From: Accumulibacter sp.
GTDB taxonomy: Bacteria; Pseudomonadota; Gammaproteobacteria; Burkholderiales; Rhodocyclaceae
Assembly: GCF_036625195.1 (NCBI RefSeq)
Contig: NZ_JAZKUG010000001.1
Coordinates: forward strand, 4,588,001-4,652,000
DNA length: 64,000 nt
Reading direction: 5' to 3'
Shown here: positions 48,201 to 60,200 of the stretch, one piece after another
How the letters are laid out: every line of letters begins with the position of its first letter
Position numbering within the stretch: position 1 is the first letter of the stretch
Program-made: the position numbers and the translations under genes
Notes under the pieces: generated by a model
The model's input: only the letters and a program-made list of their open reading frames with translations
Database searches by the model: none
What the model was told of the DNA's origin: nothing

Positions 48201-51200
48201 GTCGCGACTGGCTGGCTGGCGGCGATGGTGACGACACCTTGGACGGTCAGTCCGATGACGACCAGCTCGCCGGCGGCAGCGGCCAGGATGTACTGGAGGG
48301 TGGCGACGGCAACGACGTCCTCGATGGACAGCAAGGCAACGACGCGCTGGGCGGCGGTCGTGGCGACGACCGTCTTTCCGGCGCAGCGGGCCGTGACAGT
48401 CTCTACGGCCAGGAAGGACAGGACTTCCTCGAAGGCGGTCTGGACATCGACCAGATCGACGGCGGCGAAGGCAACGATCAACTCTATGGCAACGACGGCG
48501 GCGATATCCTCATCGGCGGCCTGGGCAATGATTTCCTGGATGGTGGAATCGGCTTCGATGCCCTGTGGGGCGACCTCGAGGACGGGACGGGAGCCGGTGC
48601 CGACACCTTGTGGGGCAACAAGGGCAACGACACCCTTCGTGGCGGCAAGGGCGACGACCTGCTGTTCGGTGGCGTGGACGCGAGCGTCATTTCGATCGCC
48701 GGTACGCCAGGCTGGGGAAGCGACCGGTTGATCGGCGGAGAGGGCAAGGACACCATTTACGCAGGCGTGTCCGCAGAAGGTGGCGGAGTTACCCAGGACA
48801 GCAACACCATCTATGGAGACAAGGAACCCGCCGACACCACGACCGGCGGTGGCGACATCGACCTGATCTATGGCGACTTGGGCACCGACTGGGTCTACGC
48901 GGGAATGGGTGACGACCGAATCTTCGGACTGGCCGGCGACGACAATCTCTTTGGCGAGCTGGGCAACGACTTCATCAGTGGTGGCAATGGTTTTGACGTT
49001 GTGGCAGGTGGCCTCGGTGACGACGAGATCTATGGCGGTGGTGGCACGGACGTGCTCTGGGGTGGGGATCTGGAACTCGGCCGGGAGCACTTTACCCTGA
49101 CGGATGCCTCGCTGTTCGAGGCGCCAAAGGACTTTGCCGCCGCAGAAGCCCTCAACGCCACTGACCACACGCCGAGAAAGCTGATGCCCACGGTTGTGGA
49201 GGCACAGTCTCGGGGTGGAAGCTATTTCGATGGCAATGACCTGCTACGCGGTGACGAGGAGACTGACTGGCTGTTTGGCGGCGGCGGGGACGACAGGCTC
49301 GGCGGTGGTGAGGGCGATGATTATCTGGACGGTGGCGTGGGCAATGACACGATTCGCGGCGGCGAGGGAGATGACCTGCTCCGCGGCGGAGCCAACTCCG
49401 ACCACCTCTTTGGCGACGAAGGGATTGACCAGCTCTACGGTGAAGGAGGGATAGACAGCCTGTACGGCGATGCGGGTCGCGCCGATGGCAGCGTGAAGGG
49501 ACAGCGTCTCTGGGGTGGCGACGACCGGGATTACCTCTATGCCTACGCGAGCAGTACTGATTCAGACGCAGAGTCCTTGTTGGCCGGAGATGAACTGCAT
49601 GGAGGTGCCGGCAATGACTGGCTATTCGGCAACCTGCGGCAGGACATTCTGTTCGGCGATACGGGTAATGATTTCCTGCACGGAGACTACTTGCGGGGGC
49701 TTTCCTACCTGATCAACCCGAATGCGGCGATCAGCGGCGGTGCCGACCAGTTGTTCGGCGGCGCTGGTGAGGATCAACTCTACGGTGGCGGGGGTGACGA
49801 TATCCTCTGGGGTGGTGGGGAGTCCGACAGGCTGGAAGGACAGGATGGCCATGACAGCCTCTATGGCGGCGCTGGGGTCGATGTTCTGGTCATGGACACC
49901 GCGCCGGAATACAAGGTGTCACAGGATACCTACGACGGTGACCGAGGCAACACCAAGGCTGGTGACGTGCCGGATGCCAACAACCCCACCGATATCCTGC
50001 TCATTCAGGGTAGCGAGGAAGACGATACGATCCTCATTTCCCGGCAGGATGGCAAGTTGCGTCTCGACTTGAACCAGAGCGCCGTCTTTCTTGCTAGCTG
50101 GACCGATGCCGGTGGCACACCACTGGTCGAGCAGTTTCAGATTGCTGGTTTGGGAGGCGATGACACCATTCGATTCGTGGACGGTGACAATGCGCTGGAT
50201 GTCACCAAGCTCAGCGCTCTTGGGCATGACTGGGTGGCCGTGCTGGACGGAGGAGCGGGCAACGACAGCCTCTCTGGCACCGGCGGTCGCGACCGTATCG
50301 ATGGTGGCTCGGGGAGCGACACGATCTACGGCTATGCCGGTAATGACCGCCTCTGGGGCGATGGCGGGGATGGCGCAGCGACCGACCACGACATCCTGTT
50401 CGGTGGCCAGGGCAACGACGACCTGATCGGCGGCCAGGGAACGAATGCCCTCTACGCTTGGAGCCGGGATCCCGTCGCCGCTGCCGGAGACGAGTTTGGC
50501 GTTTTCGTCGACGGTGAAGGCAGGCTGCACGACAGTAGTGACGACTTCATCGGACGCCTCGACGAATTGGGGAACCCCCTTCCTGACGGCTACCTCGACG
50601 ATTCAGCCGACCCTGAACTGCGCAAACGCGATCACGACGGCAAGCCGATTGCCGCTCACCGCTTGGAGGACACGGGCCTCAACCGCATGCTGGGCATGGA
50701 TCGCGCCGATGTTCTCTATGGCGGCACCGGCCTCGATTTCATGTACGGAGGGGACGGCGAAGACATTCTTTACAACCGGCGGGGCGAGAAATTCGAAGGA
50801 ATCGACGGGTCGGCCTTTGCCGAGGACAACGAATGGAAGGAGTATGCCCGGAAATCAGACCGGGTCTGGTACTACGGTGCGACGAACCTGAATGACATCA
50901 TCTCGGTCGATTTCGTCACCGAGCCCGGTTTGGTGGGCGAGCACCACCTCATCACGCGCCTCAGCGAAAACAGCGGCGCCTTCAGCTTTGATGCTCAGGT
51001 GAGGTTGGACTTCGATGCCGTAGACAAGGATGGCAATGCGATCTGGGATAAACAGGACAAGACCTTGCGCCTGGACGCCCTGCGCTCAGTCGATCTGGAG
51101 GGACGCGGCGAGACCATGGCCGATGGCGGTGTGCAGGAAACCCGCAAGCTGGCGGAGCGCATCACGCTGCCGCCCGAGGGCGACTTCATGGCCATCATCA

Positions 51201-54200
51201 TCGACGCACTGGATGGCAATGACCGGATTACCATCGGCCCGACGGTGCTCAAGACGGTATGGGTCGACGCCGGCAAGGGTGACGACCGGGTGGAGATCAA
51301 GTCCGGTCGCCCCATTCTCATCGACAAGGCGGACAAGCAGGGCGGCGATCTGGCCCTTCGCAACGACACCCCTGAGAGGGCTTATCAGCTGGCAGCGTTG
51401 CCGATCAACCAGTCGGTCCGTTTCACGGGGCTCAGCATGGATAGCCCAGCGGATGTGGACTGGTACCAGTTCAGGCTGGCCGATGTCCATTCCAACGACC
51501 GTATCGTCCTCGACAGTTGGTCTGACGAAGACAATGTGTTGATGGCGCTGTTTTCGGCCGCGGACGCACTCCAGCCGGAAACAACCAGTGAACGCAACAT
51601 CCTGTCCCTGAGCAATCTCCGGGCCGATGCAACGTACTGGCTCAGGGTGTCCACGCCGGACCGCAAACCCACCCTCTACGACCTCCACTTCGAATTGATC
51701 GACACACCGGATACGACTGAAAAGGGGGGCAGCAGCAATACGCGGGAGGGCGCGTACGAAATCCGGAATATCGAAGCCATCGCTCGCATCGACGGTCTCA
51801 GTCTGCATCAGGCAGGTGACCTGGATTGGTTCAAGTTCAACCTGACTGAAGCAGGCACGGCGACGGATGCCGTCGAGATTCGTAACGACGGTCCGGCAAC
51901 TCAGCTGACCATGGCCTTGGTCAGTGCGGCCGGGCAAACATTGTCTGAGCAATCCACGGCGGGTCCTGAACAAGCGGCCACTCTCAGCTTCGCCGGACTG
52001 GCAGCGGGCGATTACTGGATCAAGATCAGCGGCAACGGCGAACTGGCCCGCTACGCTCTACGGCCTTCAGTCGGTCAGGGCGGCAGCTTGATGCTGGCGG
52101 CAGGCGGCGGCAGCAGCATCGACCTGGCCAGCCCGCTCACGAATGATCCGCTCTCGGCCCGTCGCGACATCATCCTGGGCGGGTCCGGTAACGACGTCCT
52201 CTCGGGCGGGCCGGGAGAAGACTGGATTTTTGGGGGGGATGGCGACGACGTGCTGACCGGGGGGCTGGACCGTCAGGCCAGCGACCTCATCTGGGGCGGC
52301 AAGGGCAACGATACCTTCCAGATCATCCCCGACGACCTCCCGCTGACCAAGGGGAGCGGCCGGCCGGGGGTGACCAGTCAGAGTGATGGCTATTTCGGGC
52401 AGGAAGGTACGGACCGGGTTTTCTTCCTGGGTGGCGACATTGACGCGAACGGCAAAGCCGTTTCCGACCATGCCACCCTCAGCTACAACACCAATCTCGG
52501 GCACTATGAATTCGCCAGTCGAGTGTGGGATACCGCCAATCAGGAATTCATCCACTCGGACGCAGCCGTCAACCCCTTTGCCCTGGCGTACGCCTTCTTC
52601 ACCATGCGTGACATCGAGGCCATCCAGGCAGACCTGCGAGCAGGCGATGATGAATTTCGCGCAAATCTGAGCGAAGACGCCCGTCCGAAGGGTGCGCCGG
52701 TAGACGGCATGACGATCCACGGTGGCGATGGCGATGACCGCCTCTTCGGCGGCGCCGGGCAAGACTTGATCGATGGCGGCAGAGGGCGGGATGTCATCGC
52801 TGGCGGCATGGGTGACGATCACCTTGTCGGCAATGATGGCGACGACGTGATTACTGGAGACCGCTTTGCAGTGGCTCCCGATGCCTGGGAAGGCAGTGGA
52901 CAAACGGAACGTCCGAATGACAGCCCCGCCACACCGCACGAGTTGGTTCTGCGGCCCAACGAGGAAGGGCTGTTCTCTCTGGAGGCGAGCTTTCACTACG
53001 GCGACACCCAGGACTGGTATTTGGTGCGCGCCCCGCTTGCCCCGAGGGCCTTCGGCAGCGCCGACCGCCTGGCTCTCGATGCCCGTTCGGTGACCGTGGT
53101 CGGGGACAAGTCGGTGACGCTGGGGATCTTTGCGGCCAAGGTCAGTGTCGATGCCAGCGGCAGCATTGTGCGCGACGCGAGCGGCCGGATTCTCTCGGTG
53201 ACGCAGGATCTCAGCGGGCAGACCACGGCCCCCGAGTACTACCTGCTGCAGGTCAACAATGCGACGAGCGGCTCCGCTCATCCGAGTGCGTTTTCGTACC
53301 GCCTGACTTTCGACCTGTCCAGAGCGCCGCTGGCGATCGACGAGTCGGACAAGGCCAACCTCCTCGATCGCACCTCCGTGCCCGGCTACAAGCCGGTGCT
53401 GGTTCCGCTTGGCGATATCGATGCTGATGGCTATCCTGAATACGCCACCCACATCTACACGCAAGGGATCAGCAGCTATTTCACTGGCGTCTCTGGGCAG
53501 ACTGGTCCATCTTCGTGGCTCGAAGCCGACCTGCTTGGGGAACTCGAAGGACGTCAATTCGGCGCCGTTGACGGCCCGTTGATCCAAGGTCTGGATCCAC
53601 TCCGGACGGTCAGCCTCATCGGGTCGGCGGATTTCTCGCAGGACGCCGCTCGCGAACTCGTGTGGGTGGACACCCGAGCCACCAATTCCCGTGTTCTGGT
53701 GGCGAAGTCGCTGACGCCCGGATTTTTGCCGTCCGATGACGACTCTGTGATCCGGGAAATCGCCAGCTACTCGCCGTCTTCAACCTTCGCGACCGCTGCC
53801 TTGGTGGGCGACCTGGATCGTGACGGAGTGGATGACCTGGCCGTCTTGGCAGTGCGGGTCGGTCGGGCCGTGCTCGATGTGTGGTCCGGAGCCCAGATTT
53901 GGTCGGGCCAGACGGCACCGGCCACGCCGCTGGCCAGCCTCGATCTCGCGAGCTCGCTGGATGTCGGGTCGCTCACGGACTTTCGGCGAACCAGCCGGAT
54001 TTTCGCAACTGACGACATCGACGGCGACGGCGTTGGTCGCGACATCGTCGTCACGATGCCGGGGCGCACGCTGTTCATGAAGGCGTCCACGGACTGGCAT
54101 GACCTCACAGGTGGCGCCTTGCGCTCAGCGGTCTTGATTTCCGACATGAGCCATGGCACCGCGCAGGGGGAAGTGTTCGCCATCGGCGACCTCGACGCCG

Positions 54201-57200
54201 ACCAGCGTCAAGACTTCGTGTTCGTCAACGGGACAGTCAGCAGCAGTGCGCGCGCCTGGACGCCGCTGCTCGGGCGCAGTCTTGCGCCGGCCATGGCGGC
54301 TCCCGTACCCTTGGTGGGCAACGCCTCCCCGATTTACGGCGCCGTCGATGTCGTCGCGCTGGGGAATTTTATCGGTGACCAGGGGCCGGACTTCGCCATC
54401 GTCGGCCGCTCGTCGGCATCGGCACCGTTCGTCGCCGAGGTTTATGACCGAGCTGCGGTTGCCGGGCCGTTGAACCCGGCGACCAGAATCTGGCTCGGGA
54501 TCGAGGCCAGTTCCACCATCGGCGCACCCACGCGCCATCTTTTTGCGCAGCCTGGGATTGGCCGTGAGTTCACGAACTGGGTCGTGCCGCTGGGTGACGT
54601 CGATGGCGATGGGCACGCTGACTTGGCCGTAGCCACCGGAGAAGGTGCGGGCGTCCTCGTTTACCGCGGCCACGAGGCCTTGGTTTCATCGAACGACCCA
54701 GCGCTACCCGAACAGCAGCCGGCCACCTATGAGCTGGCGGCCGTGTGGAACGGTGGCGCAGTGGCGACCATTTCGCCTCTGCCGGCCGAGTGGTCGCAGT
54801 CGGTCTACGATGCGGCACTCAGCTTCTTCGGCGACGACGGCGCGAAGGAAGGCTCCAAGGTTTCGGACTGGCAGGTCTCCCAGCCGTCTCTGATCCCGTC
54901 TCGACCAATCGCCATCGGAGACTTCAATGGCGATGGGCACGAGGACCTGCTTCTGCCGGGAAGCGGCCTGCAGGTCGGCGGCTCGCCCGCCAGGATCGTG
55001 CTGGGCACGCTTCTGCCCACATCCGGGGGGAAGCTTGACGACCTGGGCGACCTGCTGCTCGACCCCGATTCGCTTGTCCGGGTAGGCAGCAGCAGCCAGT
55101 ACGTCACCTTGGGCCAGCCCGCTGAACGTTGGGGCAATCTCGATGCGGATCAAAAGGGCACCAGTGACTTGGTCACAGCAACCAGAGATGTCAGCGGGAA
55201 AGTGCGGATCAATGTCATCTTCGGTGGCTCAAAGCCTGCGACGTCGTCGGCGCGCACCCCGGAATCCGTCGACTTCTCGTTCGTCACGGATCTCGACTGG
55301 TGTGATCCACGCACAACCAAGTTGATCAACTCGAACGCGGATTGGCTCCGTGGCACGGGCGTCCAGGTGTCAGTCGGCGACTGGGACGGGGACGGTTTCG
55401 GCGATGTGATGGTGAAGGTCGAGGGTTGGACGGAAAGTCCTAACCGTCCGTTCCTGAAGATCTACTCGGGCGCCCGTATCAAAGACTTCTACGACACCTT
55501 CGGATCTGTGGGCGACCCCTTCAGCGTTCAACAACTACAACTGTTCTTTCTTGCGCCCGGCCCGGCCGACCCCGGCTTTGCCCTCCCAACCGGTTCCGGA
55601 CCTTACCGGGTAAACCGCTCGGTCCTCGATGCGGGGTTTGTTGGCGACCTTGACGGGGACGGCCGCGATGACATCGCCGTCGCGTCACCGCTCGACATGA
55701 TGCCAGAGTCTGACAGCGACAAGCCGGTTGGCGCGAACTATGTCTTCTTCGGGCAAGTTTACGACTACGTTCACAATGGCGCCTGGCTCGGATATGGTGG
55801 TGGAGGCTACATCAAGGCCGACTTCGGACTTGGCGGTGGCGTGTACCGCCTGGGGGACGTCAATCGCGACGGTCTCGACGACATCGCACTCACGGACTAC
55901 GCGCAATACGGACCCGGTGGTCCCTCTTTGCGAATTCTTCTTGGCGACGCTTCGCGCGCGAGCTTCCTGCAAGCCGCCGACGGAGCCTACCGCTGGTACC
56001 TGCCGGACCCCGCGATTTTCGCCACTTCCACGGTGACAACTGGCGACTACAACGCCGACGGCATCGCCGACCTGGCCATCGGCACGCCGCTGCGCTTTAC
56101 CAGCTCCTTCCCCGGTGGCTACCCAACCAACTATGGCTTGCTGTCCCAGGACTCGGATGGTCGGGTAGACGTCTATCTGGGCACCAGCAGCAGTCCCTGG
56201 TGGTCCAAAGTCGGCGACCTGATTGGCTATAACAACAAGCCAGACATCACCCTCCTGGGCGCCGACCATGAACTGATGGGTGTGCTTTGGAATGGCCCCA
56301 GCCAGGATGTCGACGGCGATGGTATCGCCGACCTGCTGGTCGGCCGCCCTTATGCCGACCGGGTCGATCCGGAGTATCTGGAGAATGCCGGGGCTTTCAC
56401 CCTGCTGTCTGGCTGGAAAGCACAGGCGACCACGGTGGCCGTTCCACCCTCGCCGAACACGAGTTTGCCGGCCGGAGTTCAGGTAGCCAATCGCCTCAGT
56501 GCCACGCTTGACGGGAAGGTAGACAACGCGGTCAGTTTCGCCCAGGGTGAATCGGAACTGTGGTACCGATTCACCACATTGGGGGACGGTAGCGTTGGGG
56601 ATGGTTTCATTGCCCTGCCCGCCGGGACCACCATACCGTTGCAAAGCAGCCTGGTCAGACTTGCGTCGGGCAACTCGGCGAGCGGCACAGTCGTCGCGAA
56701 CGGGCGCTTCGCCTCACTCTCGGGACTGCCTGCCGGCGAGTACGCTCTGCGCCTGACCCGTACAGGGGGTACCGCCAATGGCCTGCATGTGACGCTTTAC
56801 GGGCAATTGCCCGAAATGGGGCGCAATCTGGTCGCCATGCAGGACTCGGACTGGATCGAAGGCGGTGCTGGCAATGACTACCTGGATGGCGGGGTCGATA
56901 TCGATCAACTTTATGGTGGCCTTGGCAATGATCGGTTTAATGTCGCCGATTCCGGGGGCCAGCTGGTGGCCGCCTTCGAGGTACGCGACCAATCAGCCGA
57001 CGACCGCGGAAAAATCTTCATCGAGGCACAAGCCAACAGCAACACAGCCGCCAGCCAGACCGACTTCATTGCCGATCCGATCGTGCGGTTTGAGTCGTCG
57101 GCCTTGCGCGATGCGGTGAGCGCCGCGCTTGCGATACCCGATCACCAACCACTGAGGTCGTCTGATGTGGTCGGACTGACGACACTTGAAGTCACTACCC

Positions 57201-60200
57201 CGGTATTTAGTCTGGCCGGGCTCGAGCAATTGAAGAATCTACGGAGCTTGAAACTCCCTGGGCAGAATTTGAGTTCCTTGTCGTGGACGACGAGTGATGT
57301 GCCGCACTCTTTGGCTGAGCTGCGCCACCTTCATACTCTGGATCTCAGCAGCAACCAGTTGCAAGATATCTCGGCGCTTTCAGCACTGAGCGATCTTGAG
57401 GTCCTGCTGCTGTCAGGAAACAGGATCACCGATGTGACACCCTTGTCGAAGCTGGAGAAACTCGCTGTTCTTGATCTCAGCAACAACCGGATTCAGACGG
57501 TTGCTCCGCTCGCGGGCCTGAGCTACCTCGATGATCATGATGCCGGTTACCAGGAAACGGGTTCCTGGCTAGGGGGGGTGAACCCTAAAGCGGCCCTCGG
57601 GGACTACAGGTTCAGCGGACCCGGTCTGGGTTCTGCCCAGGCGACTTGGACCTTCACCAGCCTCGATAAGGGTTTGTACGAAGTATTCGTGACCTGGCCA
57701 GAGCATGAAAGTCGCGCGAGCAATGCGCACTATGCCGTATCGAGTGGCGGTGTCGATGGAACCGGCGCGCTTCATCTCGTACAGCTGTCTGAAGAACGAG
57801 TCAACCAGCGCTTTGCGCCAGATGACTGGTATATCCCGCCATGGGGCGGACCGTGGGAAAGCCTGGGGCGGGTGGATCTGGCGTCTGAGGTGCTGCAGGT
57901 AACGCTCGACAATCAGGGTGCCGACGGCTTGGTTGCCGCCGATGGCGTGCACCTCGTGCGGCTTGACCCAGCAACCTTCCAGCCAGTGATCCCTGCATCC
58001 CAACTCGGCACCTTGTCTTTGTATGGCAACCCACTGAGCAATGGGGCCTATGAAATCGAGCGTCCGAGACTGCGATCGACCGGGGTCTACCCGCCCGCTC
58101 TGTTGATGGATCTGGACAGACCCCTGGCAGCGTTGCCGGCCATGGCACCGATCAGTGCATCAGCAGGTGTTCCGACAACCGTGTCGTTACCATCTGCGTT
58201 GGAAGGAACGCCTGTTTACTACACAGCTGTTAGTAGCAGTCCTGCCATGGTGCAGACGAGCATGGCCGGTAACCTTTTGACGCTGTCGCCTGTGGCGGGT
58301 TTTGTCGGCACCGCCGAAGTCAGCGTCAAGGCTTGGGACAGGACGGATTCGAGCGGCAATCCAACGGGCCGGAGCAGCGAGCAGCGCTTCAATGTGCATG
58401 TCGGCACCGCTGGCGCCTACGGCACCATTTGGGAGGACATGAACGGCGACGGCATTCGCCAAGCCGGTGAGCCGGGTATCGAAGGGCAGCTCGTCGTCGG
58501 CGATCTGGACGGGGACGGATATGCGGATGCCGGGGCGCCCTTAGGCTATTCCACGGCGCAGGGGACTTATGGATTGATTGCCAGCACGAGCCTGCCGAAT
58601 GTCGTGCTGTATCCATTTTATTTTCCCCAGAACTGGCGGACCACCGCCATTGAGGGTCCCACTGGCAGCGGAGCAATCGTTACAGGCGGGTTCGGCTTGC
58701 AACGGGTGTTCGACGCCGGCTTCGACCGGCGTGGTGTAGAAGGTACAAGCGTCAGCCTGTCGGGAATCTACCACGGCGATGCCGGGTACCCGATCGTTCA
58801 GCCAGATGTCTCAGCAGATGGGCGCTACGTCGTCTTTAGGAGCGAGGCCAATCTGGTTTCCGACGATACCAATCAGCAGCCAGACATTTTCCGCAAGGAC
58901 CTGACGACCGGCCAGGTGGTGCGGGTTTCGACCGATGCTTTGGGAGGGCAGGTGGATGGGTCGAGCTACTCCCCAGCCATTTCATCCGATGGGCGCTACG
59001 TCGTCTTCGAGAGCTACGCCAGCAACCTGGTTGCCGACGATACCAATTTTAATTCCGACACCTTCCGCAAGGACCTGACGACCGGCCAGGTGGTGCGGGT
59101 TTCGACCGATGCTTTGGGAGGGCAGGCGGATTGGTGGAGCTCTTCCCCAAACATTTCATCCGATGGGCGCTACGTCGTCTTCTATAGCGACGCCAGCAAC
59201 CTGGTTGCCGACGATACCAATCAGGCGCCAGACATTTTCCGCAAGGACCTGACGACCGGCCAGGTGGTGCGGGTTTCGACCGATGCTTTGGGAGGGCAGG
59301 CGCATAGGTCGAGCGATTCCCCAAACATTTCATCCGATGGGCGCTACGTCGTCTTCAATAGCGACGCCAGCAACCTGGTTTCCGACGATACCAATCAGCG
59401 GTCAGACATTTTCCGCAAGGACCTGACGACCGGCCAGGTGGTGCGGGTTTCGACCGATGCTTTGGGAGGGCAGGCGGATGGGTGGAGCCACTCCTCAGCC
59501 ATTTCATCCGATGGGTGCTACGTCGTCTTCTATAGCGACGCCAGCAACCTGGTTTCCGACGATACCAATCAGGCGCCAGACATTTTCCGCAAGGACCTGA
59601 CGACCGGCCAGGTGGTGCGGGTTTCGACCGATGCTTTGGGAGGGCAGGTGGATGGGTCGAGCTACTACCCAGCCATTTCATCCGATGGGCGCTACGTCGT
59701 CTTCGAAAGCTACGGCAGCAACTTGGTTTCCGACGATACCAATCAGCGGTCAGACATTTTCCGCAAGGACCTGACGACCGGCCAGGTGGTGCGGGTTTCG
59801 ACCGATGCTTTGGGAGGGCAGGCGGATGGGTGGAGCTACTCCTCAGCCATTTCATCCGATGGGCGCTACGTCGTCTTCAATAGCAACGCCAGCAACCTGG
59901 TACCCGGCGATACCACTGGCACTACAGACGTCTTTCGCAAGGACCTGAGCACGGGTGAAATTCAGCGCGTATCCGATGACAACGTTTACTACTATTCCTG
60001 GGTGGTCAAGGATGCGGCAGGAAGCATCGTCGGTCAAGGTACGGGCGATGGTGCCAACCCCTTCAGCTTCACGCCTGCGAACGAAGGAACGTACACCGTC
60101 ACGCTCGCGGTCAGCGCCGCGCTGGGCGGTTACTCGGACGAAGTCGTCCTCTTCATCGACGACGCTGCACCGATCGTAAGCCTAGGACCCGATCTCGCCC

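Noticed and set aside
47591..49168. 525-codon minus-strand frame opposite RTX repeats, and similarly 52067-53587
   Set aside because: The periodic Gly/Asp codons of RTX repeats create stop-free antisense frames rich in Val and Ala; not genes.
59049..59855. Repeated minus-strand frames with Pro/Ser/Lys-rich 58-residue units
   Set aside because: They are the antisense of the propeller repeats and inherit their period; the plus-strand frame carries recognisable PD40 blades.
58808..59975. CRISPR array
   Set aside because: The repeats are 174 bp, contiguous without spacers and in coding frame, so they are protein repeats.
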